From assembly GCA_018375675.1 (NCBI GenBank), contig JAHACW010000012.1, forward strand, positions 1-48,755: a stretch of DNA of 48,755 nucleotides, read 5' to 3'. The position numbers and the translations under genes were made by a program. Positions 7,849-15,727 of the stretch are shown here, piece after piece; the first letter of the stretch is position 1, and each line of letters opens with the position of its first letter. The notes under the pieces were generated by a model. It was not told the DNA's origin, did not search any database, and saw only the letters and a program-made list of their open reading frames with translations. The DNA is from Actinomyces sp. Lineage in GTDB: Bacteria; Actinomycetota; Actinomycetes; Actinomycetales; Actinomycetaceae.

Positions 7849-8673
7849 ATGCCTCACCCATCTGCGCCCGACCCTGACCCTGCGCCCGGACTCGTCACCA
7901 TCGGGAAAGCCGCCAAGAAGGCGAGCCTCGGGGGACGTACCCAGGTGATCGTCCCCGTCAGCGGGGACGCGACAGCCCTGAGCGGGCAGGTTGAGGCGCT
8001 GGCCTCGTGCCGCGCGGACATCGTTGAGTGGAGGGCCGACACCTTCCTGTCCTCCCTTGTTGGGGCGCATTTCGTGTCCGCCTCGGACGTGGAGGAAGAC
8101 CTGGTGCGCATGGCCCGCTACGTCGCGGATTCCTCTCCGCTGCCGGTTTTGGCGACCATCCGCACGTCGGTCGAGGGCGGTCAGGCATACCTGGACGACG
8201 AGGAATACTGCGCCCTCGTGCGTCGGCTTGCCTCCTTTGCGGGTGGTGTGGACGTGGAGATTTCACGCGACGGATCCTCCGCGCTCATCGATGAGGTGCA
8301 CGAGGCCGGGGCGATCGTCGTCGCCTCCTTCCACGATTTTGAGGGCACGCCCGGCGACGAGCAGCTCGCCGAGGTCCTCGCGGCCATGAACTACGCGGGA
8401 GCTGACGTCCTGAAGTTCGCGTGCATGGCGAACAGCGCCACGGATGCGGCCCGTGTGCTGGCCGCGCAGGCGTGGGCGCGCGAGGCCTACGACCGTCCCG
8501 TCATCGGCATCGCCATGGGCCCCAACGGTGCGCCCACGCGCCTGGTGGGCTCTGCCCTCGGGTCCGCGGCCACCTTCGCGACCCTGCCCGGGTGGGAAGG
8601 CAGCGCCCCCGGACAGTTCACCGTCGAGCAGGTGCGCGCGGTCCTCGACATCGTCGAGGCCTCGGAGGACTAA
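7849..8673 (+). CDS. aroD: Type I 3-dehydroquinate dehydratase
   Basis: Third step of the shikimate pathway, 3-dehydroquinate to 3-dehydroshikimate, through a Schiff base. 274 residues, normal for type I. The substrate and Schiff-base motifs are visible: IVEWRAD, ATIRTSVEGG, catalytic His162 in SFHDF, Schiff-base Lys189 in DVLKFACM, and the MGPNGAPTRLVGS phosphate-like loop near the C-terminus. The ATG at 7849 has AAGGAA at 7841-7846 and starts 11 bp after dus, as the third gene of glyS-dus-aroD. Many actinobacteria use a type II (AroQ) enzyme instead, so a type I enzyme here is worth noting. Confidence 0.95.
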   Translation: MPHPSAPDPDPAPGLVTIGKAAKKASLGGRTQVIVPVSGDATALSGQVEALASCRADIVEWRADTFLSSLVGAHFVSASDVEEDLVRMARYVADSSPLPVLATIRTSVEGGQAYLDDEEYCALVRRLASFAGGVDVEISRDGSSALIDEVHEAGAIVVASFHDFEGTPGDEQLAEVLAAMNYAGADVLKFACMANSATDAARVLAAQAWAREAYDRPVIGIAMGPNGAPTRLVGSALGSAATFATLPGWEGSAPGQFTVEQVRAVLDIVEASED

Positions 8674-8715
8674 GCCCGATCGCCGGTATCAGCGCGGCCA
8701 CGAAGCATGCGACGA

Positions 8716-8750
8716 AAAAGAGGGGCGCTGGAGTGTTCTCCAGCGCCCCT
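8716..8750 (-). terminator. Terminator of the PTS gene (perhaps bidirectional)
   Basis: A perfect 13-bp stem, 8721-8733 with 8738-8750, around TGTT. On the minus strand it is followed by TTTTT (8720-8716), so its orientation suits the PTS transcript. It also lies 47 bp after aroD and could stop that transcript. Confidence 0.85.
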
Positions 8751-8810
8751 CACGCTATTGCGTGCGGTTACAGCGTGCGGCAGTGATACGCGGGTTCTCA
8801 ACGCGTGTGG

Positions 8811-8832
8811 GGGCGGGCCTCTCGGCCCGCCC
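8811..8832. terminator. Second GC-rich hairpin downstream of the PTS gene
   Basis: Arms GGGCGGGCC (8811-8819) and GGCCCGCCC (8824-8832) around TCTC, 32 bp after the PTS stop on the minus strand. There is no T-tract, so it may only assist the stronger terminator beyond it. Confidence 0.5.
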
Positions 8833-8863
8833 ACCACGGCTATGTCAGCGATGCTCGGAAAGC

Positions 8864-10924
8864 TCACGCCTCCTTGGGGGACACGGTCACGACCGTGTCA
8901 GTGATACCCACCGGGCCGGGGGCGGCCGGGGTGATCTCGCCGAACTTCTTCTTGTTCGTCACGACCATCGGCGTGATCGTGTCGTAGCCGGCCTCGCGGA
9001 TGACATCCCAGTCAACCTCAGCCAGGACGTCGCCGCGCTTGACGACATCGCCCTTGGCGACGCGCGGCGTGAAGCCCCTACCCTCCAGCTTGACGGTGTC
9101 CATGCCGATGTGGATGAGCACCTGGACGCCGGACGCGGACTTGATGCCGTAGGCGTGGCCTGTCGGGAAAGCGACCGACACCTTTCCGTCGCACGGGGCA
9201 ACAACCACGGCGCCAGCGGCGGGGGAGACGGCGATGCCGGGGCCGAGTGCGCCGGCGGCAAAGGCCTCGTCGGCAACGTCCGACAGCGCAACAGTGATAC
9301 CCGCCATGGGGGAGGTGAGCGTCAGGTCAGCCTTCGCCTCGTCGCTGAACTCGGGAGCGGCCTCGGCCACCGGAGCGGCGGCAGGAGCCGCGGCCGGAGC
9401 GGCAGCGGGGGCGGGGGCGTCGTCTTCGAGGAGGGACTTCTTGGCGCGAGCCTCAGCCTTCTGCTCCTTCGTGCGGTAGTCGAAGAAGACGACCATCAGG
9501 AACGCGGTGAAGAACGCGGCGGCAATACCCAGGCCGTAGACGGCCATGGGGGAGAAGACCGGGATCGTCAGCAGCGACGTGAACACGAAGGTGTGGGTGA
9601 TCACGCCGCGACCGATGCCGATGACCAGACCACCGACGACACAGCCGGTGAGCATCAGCGGGTAGATGCGCTTGAAGCGCAGGTGGATGCCGTACAGGGA
9701 CGGCTCGGAGATGCCACCGAAGAGGCCGGCCGCCAGGGCGCCGGACGCGGTCTGACGCATGTCGGTGTCGCGGTCGCGGATCGACAGGAAGAGAACGCCG
9801 GCGGTGGCGCCGAAGCAGGCGAAGTTCCACGCGCCCATGGGGCCCTGGATGAAGTCTGAACCCGTCGAGGCGATGTTTGCCAGCTGCAGGGCGTTGAGCG
9901 GCCAGTGCAGGCCCAGCGGCACTAGGAAGGGGTAGATGATCGGGATGATGATCGCGAAGAGGATGGGGGCGTGGCCGTTGAGCCAGGCCAGGCCGCCACC
10001 CAGGCCGTTACCGATCCAGATTGACAGGGGGCCGATCAGGAAGGCGGTCAGCGGCATGATGATGATGAAGGAGATGAAGGGGACGAACACCATCTGGACG
10101 TTCGCCGGGATGATCTTCTTCAGGCCCTTGTAGACCAGCGCCAGAATCGGGACCATCAGCAGCGGCACGAAGACCTGGCCGCCGTAGTCGGACAGCTGCA
10201 GGGGCAGGGTGCCGATCAGCGGAACATTGTTGATCTGGGTCGTGCACTGCAGCAGATCGTCTTTACCTTCGACGAGCTGGATGCAGGTGGTGGCGGGGAA
10301 TTTGTCAACGTTGCTCAGGCCCAGGAAGTTGGGGGTGAGCAACGACAGGATGACGGCCGTGCCGACCCAGGGGTCGATGTCCAGTTTCTTGGAGGCGTTG
10401 TAGGCGACCATCGCGGGCAGGAAGTAGAAGACCGCGCGCCACATGGAGTTCACGTAGCCCAGCCACACCGGGATGGTCTCGGCCCGCGTGTCGACCACGT
10501 GCAGGGCGTCGAGGACCGCGAGGAACGCCAGGATCAGGGACGCGCCGAGGAGGATGGGCAGCAGCGGGCGGAACGAGTCCGACAGGTACTCGAAGAATGC
10601 GTCGACGAGAGCGTTTTTGCCGCGAGCCTTTGCGCGGGCGGCGGCCTTGACGTCGTCGTTCGAGGCTGCGGCGCCCGACTTCATCGACGGCAGGTTGTTG
10701 ATCTCGTTGAAGACCGACTGCACGGCACCGCCGATAACGATCTGGTAGCGGTCTCCCGACTGCGGGACGGCACCGAGGACGCCGTCAATGGCCTCGACTC
10801 GGTCCTTGTCGATGATCGACGCGTCGTTGAGTTCGAAGCGCAGACGCGTCGCGCAGTGGGTGAAGTGGGTGATGTTGCCGGGGCCACCGACTGCATCGAG
10901 GATTTCCTGTGCCGTGTTGGACAC
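8864..10924 (-). CDS. PTS sugar transporter, fused EIIBCA (beta-glucoside/sucrose superfamily)
   Basis: One-protein phosphotransferase permease that imports and phosphorylates a sugar using phosphate from HPr. From the chosen GTG (10924) it has 686 residues. The EIIB domain is residues 1-85 with phosphocysteine C24 in THCATRLRF. EIIC spans about 110-480 with many helices and the GISEPSLYG motif. An Ala/Pro-rich linker precedes EIIA (about 550-686) with TGHAYGI and the phosphohistidine in IHIGMDTVKLEG. The start is chosen for AAGGAG at 10931-10936; an ATG 23 codons upstream lacks a ribosome site. No kinase, hydrolase or regulator adjoins it, so the substrate is open: beta-glucoside, sucrose or trehalose. 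Confidence 0.9.
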   Translation of the reverse strand: MSNTAQEILDAVGGPGNITHFTHCATRLRFELNDASIIDKDRVEAIDGVLGAVPQSGDRYQIVIGGAVQSVFNEINNLPSMKSGAAASNDDVKAAARAKARGKNALVDAFFEYLSDSFRPLLPILLGASLILAFLAVLDALHVVDTRAETIPVWLGYVNSMWRAVFYFLPAMVAYNASKKLDIDPWVGTAVILSLLTPNFLGLSNVDKFPATTCIQLVEGKDDLLQCTTQINNVPLIGTLPLQLSDYGGQVFVPLLMVPILALVYKGLKKIIPANVQMVFVPFISFIIIMPLTAFLIGPLSIWIGNGLGGGLAWLNGHAPILFAIIIPIIYPFLVPLGLHWPLNALQLANIASTGSDFIQGPMGAWNFACFGATAGVLFLSIRDRDTDMRQTASGALAAGLFGGISEPSLYGIHLRFKRIYPLMLTGCVVGGLVIGIGRGVITHTFVFTSLLTIPVFSPMAVYGLGIAAAFFTAFLMVVFFDYRTKEQKAEARAKKSLLEDDAPAPAAAPAAAPAAAPVAEAAPEFSDEAKADLTLTSPMAGITVALSDVADEAFAAGALGPGIAVSPAAGAVVVAPCDGKVSVAFPTGHAYGIKSASGVQVLIHIGMDTVKLEGRGFTPRVAKGDVVKRGDVLAEVDWDVIREAGYDTITPMVVTNKKKFGEITPAAPGPVGITDTVVTVSPKEA

Positions 10925-10978
10925 GCGGGACTCCTTCCGTGGATGAGGATTCGACGCTGAATGCGACTCTTGACAATT

Positions 10979-10998
10979 AGCATGTTTGAACAAATGCT
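10979..10998. promoter_or_regulatory. Imperfect palindrome upstream of the PTS gene
   Basis: AGCATGTTTGAACAAATGCT, with matching AGCAT/ATGCT ends, sits 55 bp before the PTS start in the shared PTS-dgt upstream region. Size and symmetry suit a sugar-regulator operator, but the inner part is not fully symmetric. Confidence 0.35.
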
Positions 10999-11096
10999 GA
11001 AAGATCCGACGTGGTATCTCACAGTACTTTGTCGGTAATTTGTGGCGCTTTGACAGTAACGAGGCACGGGCTCGTTCTGCGCAGGCGTTTCCCTAG

Positions 11097-11102
11097 TAAC
11101 AT
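11097..11102 (+). promoter_or_regulatory. -10 element of dgt, leaderless type
   Basis: TAACAT ends 6 nt before the GTG start (11109), and there is no ribosome site. This predicts a transcript beginning at or next to the start codon. Confidence 0.55.
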
Positions 11103-11108
11103 GGCCCC

Positions 11109-12413
11109 GTGAATGAGTTTTCCTTGGCGATCCCCGGTGTTGATGGTGGCGACGCGCGCCGCCCGTACGCGGCCGCCGATTCCGAGCGCTGGGTGCCCGA
11201 GGACCACAAGTCCTCCGAGCGCACCGAGTTTGAGCGCGACCGCGCGCGCATCCTCCACTCCTCGGCGCTGCGTCGCCTCGGCGAAAAGACGCAGGTGCTG
11301 GGCCCGATCTCGGACGACTTCGTGCGCACTCGCCTCACGCACTCCCTCGAGGTCGCCCAGGTGGGCCGTGAGCTCGGCAAGGAACTGGGGGCCGACCCGG
11401 ATGTCGTGGACGCGGCGTGTCTGTCCCACGACCTCGGCCATCCTCCCTTCGGGCATAACGGCGAGCGCGCGCTCGACGTGGCGGCCGCCTCGATCGGCGG
11501 GTTTGAGGGCAACGCCCAGACCCTGCGCGTCGTCACCCGCCTAGAGCCCAAGGTCATCGGCGCGGGCGGCGTTCCCGCGGGCCTGAACCTGACGCGGGCG
11601 ACCCTGGACGCGATCTGCAAGTACCCGTGGGTCAAGGCCGGTGGCCCTGACCTGGCCAAGTCGACGCGCAAGTACTCCGTGTACCCCGACGACGCGCCCG
11701 TGTTCGCGTGGATGCGCCAGGGCGCGCCCGCCGGGCGGCGATGCCTGGAAGCCCAGATCATGGACCTGTCGGACGACATCGCCTACTCGGTGCACGACGT
11801 GGAGGACGCGGTTGCGACCCGCAAGCTGGACCCCGCGGACCTCTTCGATGACGCGCACTGCTCGGCGGTCGTGGCCTCGACCCTGGACTGGTACGGGCCC
11901 TCGGTGGCGCGCTCGGACCTGGAGGAGGCCCTCGAGCGCATCGTCTCCATGCCCGTGTGGCTGCGTTCCTTCGACGGCTCCTACGCATCCCTCGCGCACC
12001 TGAAGGATGCGACGAGCGAGCTGATCGGCCGCTTCTGCTCGGCGACCGTGGCCACCACGCGCGAGACCTTCGGGCACGAGCCGCTGGGCCGCTACCGCGC
12101 GGACCTCGTCGTGCCGCGCGAGGTTCGCGCCGAGATCCAGATCCTCAAGGGCATGGCCGTCCACTACGTCATGAGTCCGCGCGAGACCGAGCCGGTGTAC
12201 TACCAGCAGCGCACGCTCCTGGCCGACCTCGTCGACGCCCTCTACGAGGCCGGGGCGAACGCCCTGGAGCCCGTGTTCGCCGCGCAATGGCGGGCCGCCT
12301 CCGACGACGGTGTGCGCCTGCGCGCGGTCATCGACCAGGTCGCCTCGCTCACCGACGTGTCGGCCTCCGCGTGGCACGCCCGCTGGTGCGGCATGCTGTC
12401 TTCGCAGCTGTGA
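11109..12413 (+). CDS. dgt: Deoxyguanosinetriphosphate triphosphohydrolase-like protein (HD domain)
   Basis: dNTP triphosphohydrolase releasing deoxynucleoside and tripolyphosphate, which helps control dNTP pools. 434 residues. The HD-domain metal ligands are visible: His in RLTHSLEVAQVG, the HD pair in CLSHDLGHPPFGHNGE, and the later Asp in MDLSDDIAYSVHD. The N-terminal RTEFERDRARILHSSALRRLGEKTQV segment is typical of the family, apart from the GTG start. It is followed 45 bp later by dnaG, a gene order common in actinobacteria that ties dNTP control to replication priming. Confidence 0.93.
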   Translation: MNEFSLAIPGVDGGDARRPYAAADSERWVPEDHKSSERTEFERDRARILHSSALRRLGEKTQVLGPISDDFVRTRLTHSLEVAQVGRELGKELGADPDVVDAACLSHDLGHPPFGHNGERALDVAAASIGGFEGNAQTLRVVTRLEPKVIGAGGVPAGLNLTRATLDAICKYPWVKAGGPDLAKSTRKYSVYPDDAPVFAWMRQGAPAGRRCLEAQIMDLSDDIAYSVHDVEDAVATRKLDPADLFDDAHCSAVVASTLDWYGPSVARSDLEEALERIVSMPVWLRSFDGSYASLAHLKDATSELIGRFCSATVATTRETFGHEPLGRYRADLVVPREVRAEIQILKGMAVHYVMSPRETEPVYYQQRTLLADLVDALYEAGANALEPVFAAQWRAASDDGVRLRAVIDQVASLTDVSASAWHARWCGMLSSQL

Positions 12414-12446
12414 GCATGATTGGACGCAGACGCGGGCGGGCATCGG

Positions 12447-12452
12447 TAGACT
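12447..12452 (+). promoter_or_regulatory. -10 element of dnaG, leaderless type
   Basis: TAGACT, then six bases, then the dnaG ATG at 12459. No Shine-Dalgarno sequence precedes the ATG. Confidence 0.6.
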
Positions 12453-12458
12453 GAGATC

Positions 12459-14429
12459 ATGGCGGGTCTGATTCGTAAGGACGACATCGAAGCGGTACGT
12501 AACGCAGTGAAGATCGACGAGATCATCGGCGAACACGTAGCGCTTCGACCCGCAGGCATCGGCTCCTTGAAGGGCCTGTGCCCCTTCCATGACGAGCGCA
12601 CCCCCTCCTTCAATGTGCGCCCCCACCTGGGCATGTTCCACTGCTTCGGGTGCGGTGAAAGCGGAGATGTCATCTCCTTCGTGCAAAAGATCGACCACCT
12701 GCCCTTCACTGAGGCGGTGGAGATGCTGGCGGCGAAGGCCGGGATCACCCTCCACTACGAAGAGGGCGGGGCACGCGTGCGCACCGAGGAGCCGGGCAAG
12801 CGCCAGCGCCTCCTCGACGCCCACCGCGTCGCCGAAGAGTTCTACCAGCAGCAGCTGGCCTCCCCCGAGGCACACAAGGGCCGCACGTTCCTCGCCGAGC
12901 GCGGCTTCACCCAGGCGATGTGCGCGCATTTCGGGGTCGGCTATGCCCCGGCCTCGTGGGATTCCCTCACCCGCCACCTGCGTTCCAAGGGCTTCACGGA
13001 CCAGGAGATCCAGATTTCGGGCCTGGGGTCGCAGGGAAACCGCGGCGTGTATGACCGTTTCCGTGGGCGCCTCGTGTGGCCGATCCGCGATATCACGGGC
13101 GCGACGGTGGGTTTCGGTGCGCGTCGCCTGGACGACAGCGACAAGGAATCGCCCAAGTACCTCAACACCCCCGAGACGCCGATCTACAAGAAGTCGCAGC
13201 TCCTGTACGGCCTGGACCTGGCGAAGAAGACGATCGCGACGGAGCACAAGGTCGTCATCGTCGAGGGATACACGGACGTCATGGCCGCGCACGTCGCGGG
13301 CGTGACGAACGCCGTGGCCACGTGTGGTACCGCCTTTGGCTCCGAACATGTCAAGATCATTCGCCGCCTGCTGGGCGATCACGCGGATCCGGCCGCCGGC
13401 GTGCTCCTGTCGACGGGCCGCGCGCACGGCTCGGAGGTCATCTTCACCTTCGATGGCGACAGTGCTGGGCAAAAGGCCGCGCTGCGCGCCTACGGCGAGG
13501 ACCAGAACTTCGCGGCTCAGACCTTCGTGGCGGTGGCGCCGGGCGGCCAGGATCCCTGCGACCTGCGCCTATCCCAGGGCGATCAGGCGATCGTCGACCT
13601 GGTGAACTCGCGCATCCCGCTCTTTGAGTTCGCGATCCGCTCCGTCCTGTCGCAGATGGACCTGCGCAGCGCCGAGGGCCGCGTGCAGGGTCTGCGCGCC
13701 TCGTCCGGCATCGTCGCGCACATCAAGGACCGTGCCCTGCGCGCCGAGTACACGCGCCAGCTGGCCGGCTGGCTCGGCATGGACATTCCCACGGTCGAGC
13801 AGGCGATCCGCGCGGCCGGCCGCGTCGAAGTCATCTCGCACGAGGCGCGCCCGGGCGAGATCGAGATGGCGGGCGCGGGCCGCCCCGTCCCTGCGCCCGA
13901 GCGCCGAGGCCCCGAGGACCCTGTGAGCCGCATCGAGCGCCAGGCTCTCGAGGCCGTCCTCCAGCATCCGCTGTACGCCGTGGGATCGGGCTTTGAGGAG
14001 CTCGACGGGCAGTCCTTCACCGTGCCCACGCACCGCGCCGTCCACGACGCGATCCGAGCGGTCGGCGGGCTCGACGCCTTCACGCAGATGATGCGCCAGG
14101 CCGAGGCCCATTTCGGCCCGGGCGAAAACGCCACTCTCGCGGCCTCGCGCCACTTCGTCCAGGTGGTCCTCGAGACCGCCGGCGAGTTCATCGGCCCCGC
14201 CGTCACCCAGCTGGCCGTCGCGCCGCTGCCCGTCGCGGGCGAGGCGGATGTGTGCTCGTACTGCCGCGGCGTGGTGGCCGCGATGGTGCGCATGGACCTG
14301 ACCCGCAAGCTTGGCGAGGCCCGCGCGGCCCTGTCGCGCTTGAGCGAGGATGACCCCACCTACTCCGAGACGTTCCGGGAGCTCATGCGCCTGGAGCAAC
14401 GCCGGCAAAACTACACCGAAAGGGACTAA
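12459..14429 (+). CDS. dnaG: DNA primase
   Basis: Synthesises RNA primers at the replication fork. 656 residues in the usual order. The CHC2 zinc domain has C41, H44, C62 and C65. The RNA polymerase basic and TOPRIM core follow, with KVVIVEGYTDVMAAH and EVIFTFDGDSAGQKA. The helical C-terminal region is expected to contact the DnaB helicase. Between the two TOPRIM acidic motifs is a somewhat extended loop (HADPAAGVLLSTGRAHGS). The ATG at 12459 is chosen because the leaderless -10 lies immediately before it. luxS starts 3 bp after the stop, so the two are likely cotranscribed. Confidence 0.97.
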   Translation: MAGLIRKDDIEAVRNAVKIDEIIGEHVALRPAGIGSLKGLCPFHDERTPSFNVRPHLGMFHCFGCGESGDVISFVQKIDHLPFTEAVEMLAAKAGITLHYEEGGARVRTEEPGKRQRLLDAHRVAEEFYQQQLASPEAHKGRTFLAERGFTQAMCAHFGVGYAPASWDSLTRHLRSKGFTDQEIQISGLGSQGNRGVYDRFRGRLVWPIRDITGATVGFGARRLDDSDKESPKYLNTPETPIYKKSQLLYGLDLAKKTIATEHKVVIVEGYTDVMAAHVAGVTNAVATCGTAFGSEHVKIIRRLLGDHADPAAGVLLSTGRAHGSEVIFTFDGDSAGQKAALRAYGEDQNFAAQTFVAVAPGGQDPCDLRLSQGDQAIVDLVNSRIPLFEFAIRSVLSQMDLRSAEGRVQGLRASSGIVAHIKDRALRAEYTRQLAGWLGMDIPTVEQAIRAAGRVEVISHEARPGEIEMAGAGRPVPAPERRGPEDPVSRIERQALEAVLQHPLYAVGSGFEELDGQSFTVPTHRAVHDAIRAVGGLDAFTQMMRQAEAHFGPGENATLAASRHFVQVVLETAGEFIGPAVTQLAVAPLPVAGEADVCSYCRGVVAAMVRMDLTRKLGEARAALSRLSEDDPTYSETFRELMRLEQRRQNYTERD

Positions 14430-14432
14430 CCG

Positions 14433-14912
14433 ATGGCTGAAGTTGAGAGCTTTACCCTGGACCACACCGCAGTGAAGGCGCCCTACGTGCGTCTCATCAA
14501 CGTGGAGGCCGGACCGAAGGGCGACCAGATTTCGAACTTCGACGTGCGCCTCCTCCAGCCCAACGCCGGGGAGATCCCGACCTCGGGCCTGCACACGATC
14601 GAGCACCTGCTGGCCTCCCTGCTGCGCGACCGCATCGACGGCGTCATCGACTGCTCGCCGTTCGGCTGCCGCACGGGCTTCCACCTCATCATGTGGGGCA
14701 CCCCCTCGGTGCGCGAGGTGACCGAGGCTCTGGCCTCCTCCCTGCACGCGATCGCCGAGGAGGTCACCTGGGAGGACGTGCCCGGCACCGATGCGTACTC
14801 GTGTGGCAACTACCGCGACCACTCGCTGTTCAGCGCCCGCGAGTGGAGTTGCGCGATCCTCGAGCAGGGCTTCTCCCTGGACGCCTTCGAGCGCGTCGAC
14901 GTTGTCCACTGA
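14433..14912 (+). CDS. luxS: S-ribosylhomocysteine lyase (LuxS)
   Basis: Cleaves S-ribosylhomocysteine to homocysteine and the autoinducer-2 precursor DPD, part of the activated methyl cycle. 159 residues. Zinc ligands His54 and His58 are in HTIEHLL with Glu57 between, the third ligand Cys124 is in YSCGNY, and the catalytic Cys79 is in FGCRTGFH. The ATG lies 3 bp after the dnaG stop with a weak GAAAGGGA site, an unusual pairing of a signalling/methyl-cycle enzyme with primase. No pfs (SAH nucleosidase) gene is in this window. A terminator follows 28 bp after the stop. Confidence 0.96.
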   Translation: MAEVESFTLDHTAVKAPYVRLINVEAGPKGDQISNFDVRLLQPNAGEIPTSGLHTIEHLLASLLRDRIDGVIDCSPFGCRTGFHLIMWGTPSVREVTEALASSLHAIAEEVTWEDVPGTDAYSCGNYRDHSLFSAREWSCAILEQGFSLDAFERVDVVH

Positions 14913-14939
14913 TTCCGGTCGTTCGCCTGGAGATAGAAG

Positions 14940-14972
14940 CGGGACCCATCCGGTGAGGATGGGTCCCGTTGT
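14940..14972 (+). terminator. Terminator after luxS
   Basis: An 11-bp perfect stem, 14940-14950 with 14958-14968, around a 7-nt loop, followed by TTGT. It lies between convergent luxS and the minus-strand unknown gene and may serve both. Confidence 0.8.
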
Positions 14973-15017
14973 CGTCTGCGCGTATGTCGGCGAGGGGGAG
15001 CGTACCCGGAAGGGGAG

Positions 15018-15030
15018 TCCCGGCCTCGTC
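15018..15030 (+). repeat. Near-copy of the dispersed 13-mer
   Basis: TCCCGGCCTCGTC, one mismatch at the first base, lying 2 bp beyond the stop of the minus-strand unknown gene. It has no inverted partner nearby. Confidence 0.6.
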
Positions 15031-15032
15031 GA

Positions 15033-15530
15033 TCAGTCCAGGCCGACCGCGTCGCGCACGCGAGCCTCCAGGGCGTCCGCCTCGCGCTGCCCGTCGGCAT
15101 CCAGCGGCCCGTCGGCCGTCAGCACGGAGAAGAGGCCGTCCTCGCCGCGGCGCACCCACGCCGTCACCGTCGTCCCATTGCCCGCCTCCACCTGGGAGTG
15201 TAGGACGATCGAGCGGTTCACGAACTCGCTTGTATGACGCATGAAGTCCTCCGGGTCACCGACTCCGCGCCCCGCCAGGGCCGGGCGGGCAGGATCCACC
15301 CACTCGAGTGCGAAGAGCGAGCCCTCGGCCTCCCAGCGCGCCCGCGCCACGTCGTACCAGGGGAACACCTCGGGGGTGGGCTCCCCGTCCGCCGACGAGG
15401 CCTCGGCGCCGAACACGTACAGGCCCGACTTCGCGGCCGCCATCCAGCGCCCGTCCTCGAGCTCCAGGCCGGGGGAGCGGCGCTCGCGGGAGGGCAGGGC
15501 GGAGGTCAGAGAATCAGGCAGAGTCGTCAT
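15033..15530 (-). CDS. Conserved actinobacterial protein of unknown function
   Basis: 165 residues from the ATG at 15530; upstream in-frame starts run into the ilvE promoter region and look spurious. GGATA about 10 nt upstream may be a weak ribosome site. It is soluble, without signal peptide or membrane segment. PWYDVARARW and the pattern of a short regulatory-looking beta-rich domain resemble small actinobacterial hypothetical proteins, but I cannot name a characterised family. It is convergent with luxS and divergent from ilvE. Confidence 0.75.
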   Translation of the reverse strand: MTTLPDSLTSALPSRERRSPGLELEDGRWMAAAKSGLYVFGAEASSADGEPTPEVFPWYDVARARWEAEGSLFALEWVDPARPALAGRGVGDPEDFMRHTSEFVNRSIVLHSQVEAGNGTTVTAWVRRGEDGLFSVLTADGPLDADGQREADALEARVRDAVGLD

Positions 15531-15684
15531 GCGTTGATCGTATCCTTTCGGGCCGAAGTGTGCGGTGATGGGCCGTAGGGATCGGGCTGCGATGGGCGAA
15601 GCATGTAGGGGTGAGAACGTCCACAGGGAGCGGGGGAGTGGGTCACATGCCGAAATCAATCGGCCACAATGCGGACGGCGGGCA

Positions 15685-15690
15685 TATTCT
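15685..15690 (+). promoter_or_regulatory. Probable ilvE -10 element
   Basis: TATTCT, 38 bp before the ilvE ATG, is followed by a short leader and AGGAGA. The -35 is not recognisable. Confidence 0.4.
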
Positions 15691-15727
15691 GGCTTCATAT
15701 TTGTGAAAAACCACGACAGGAGACCCC

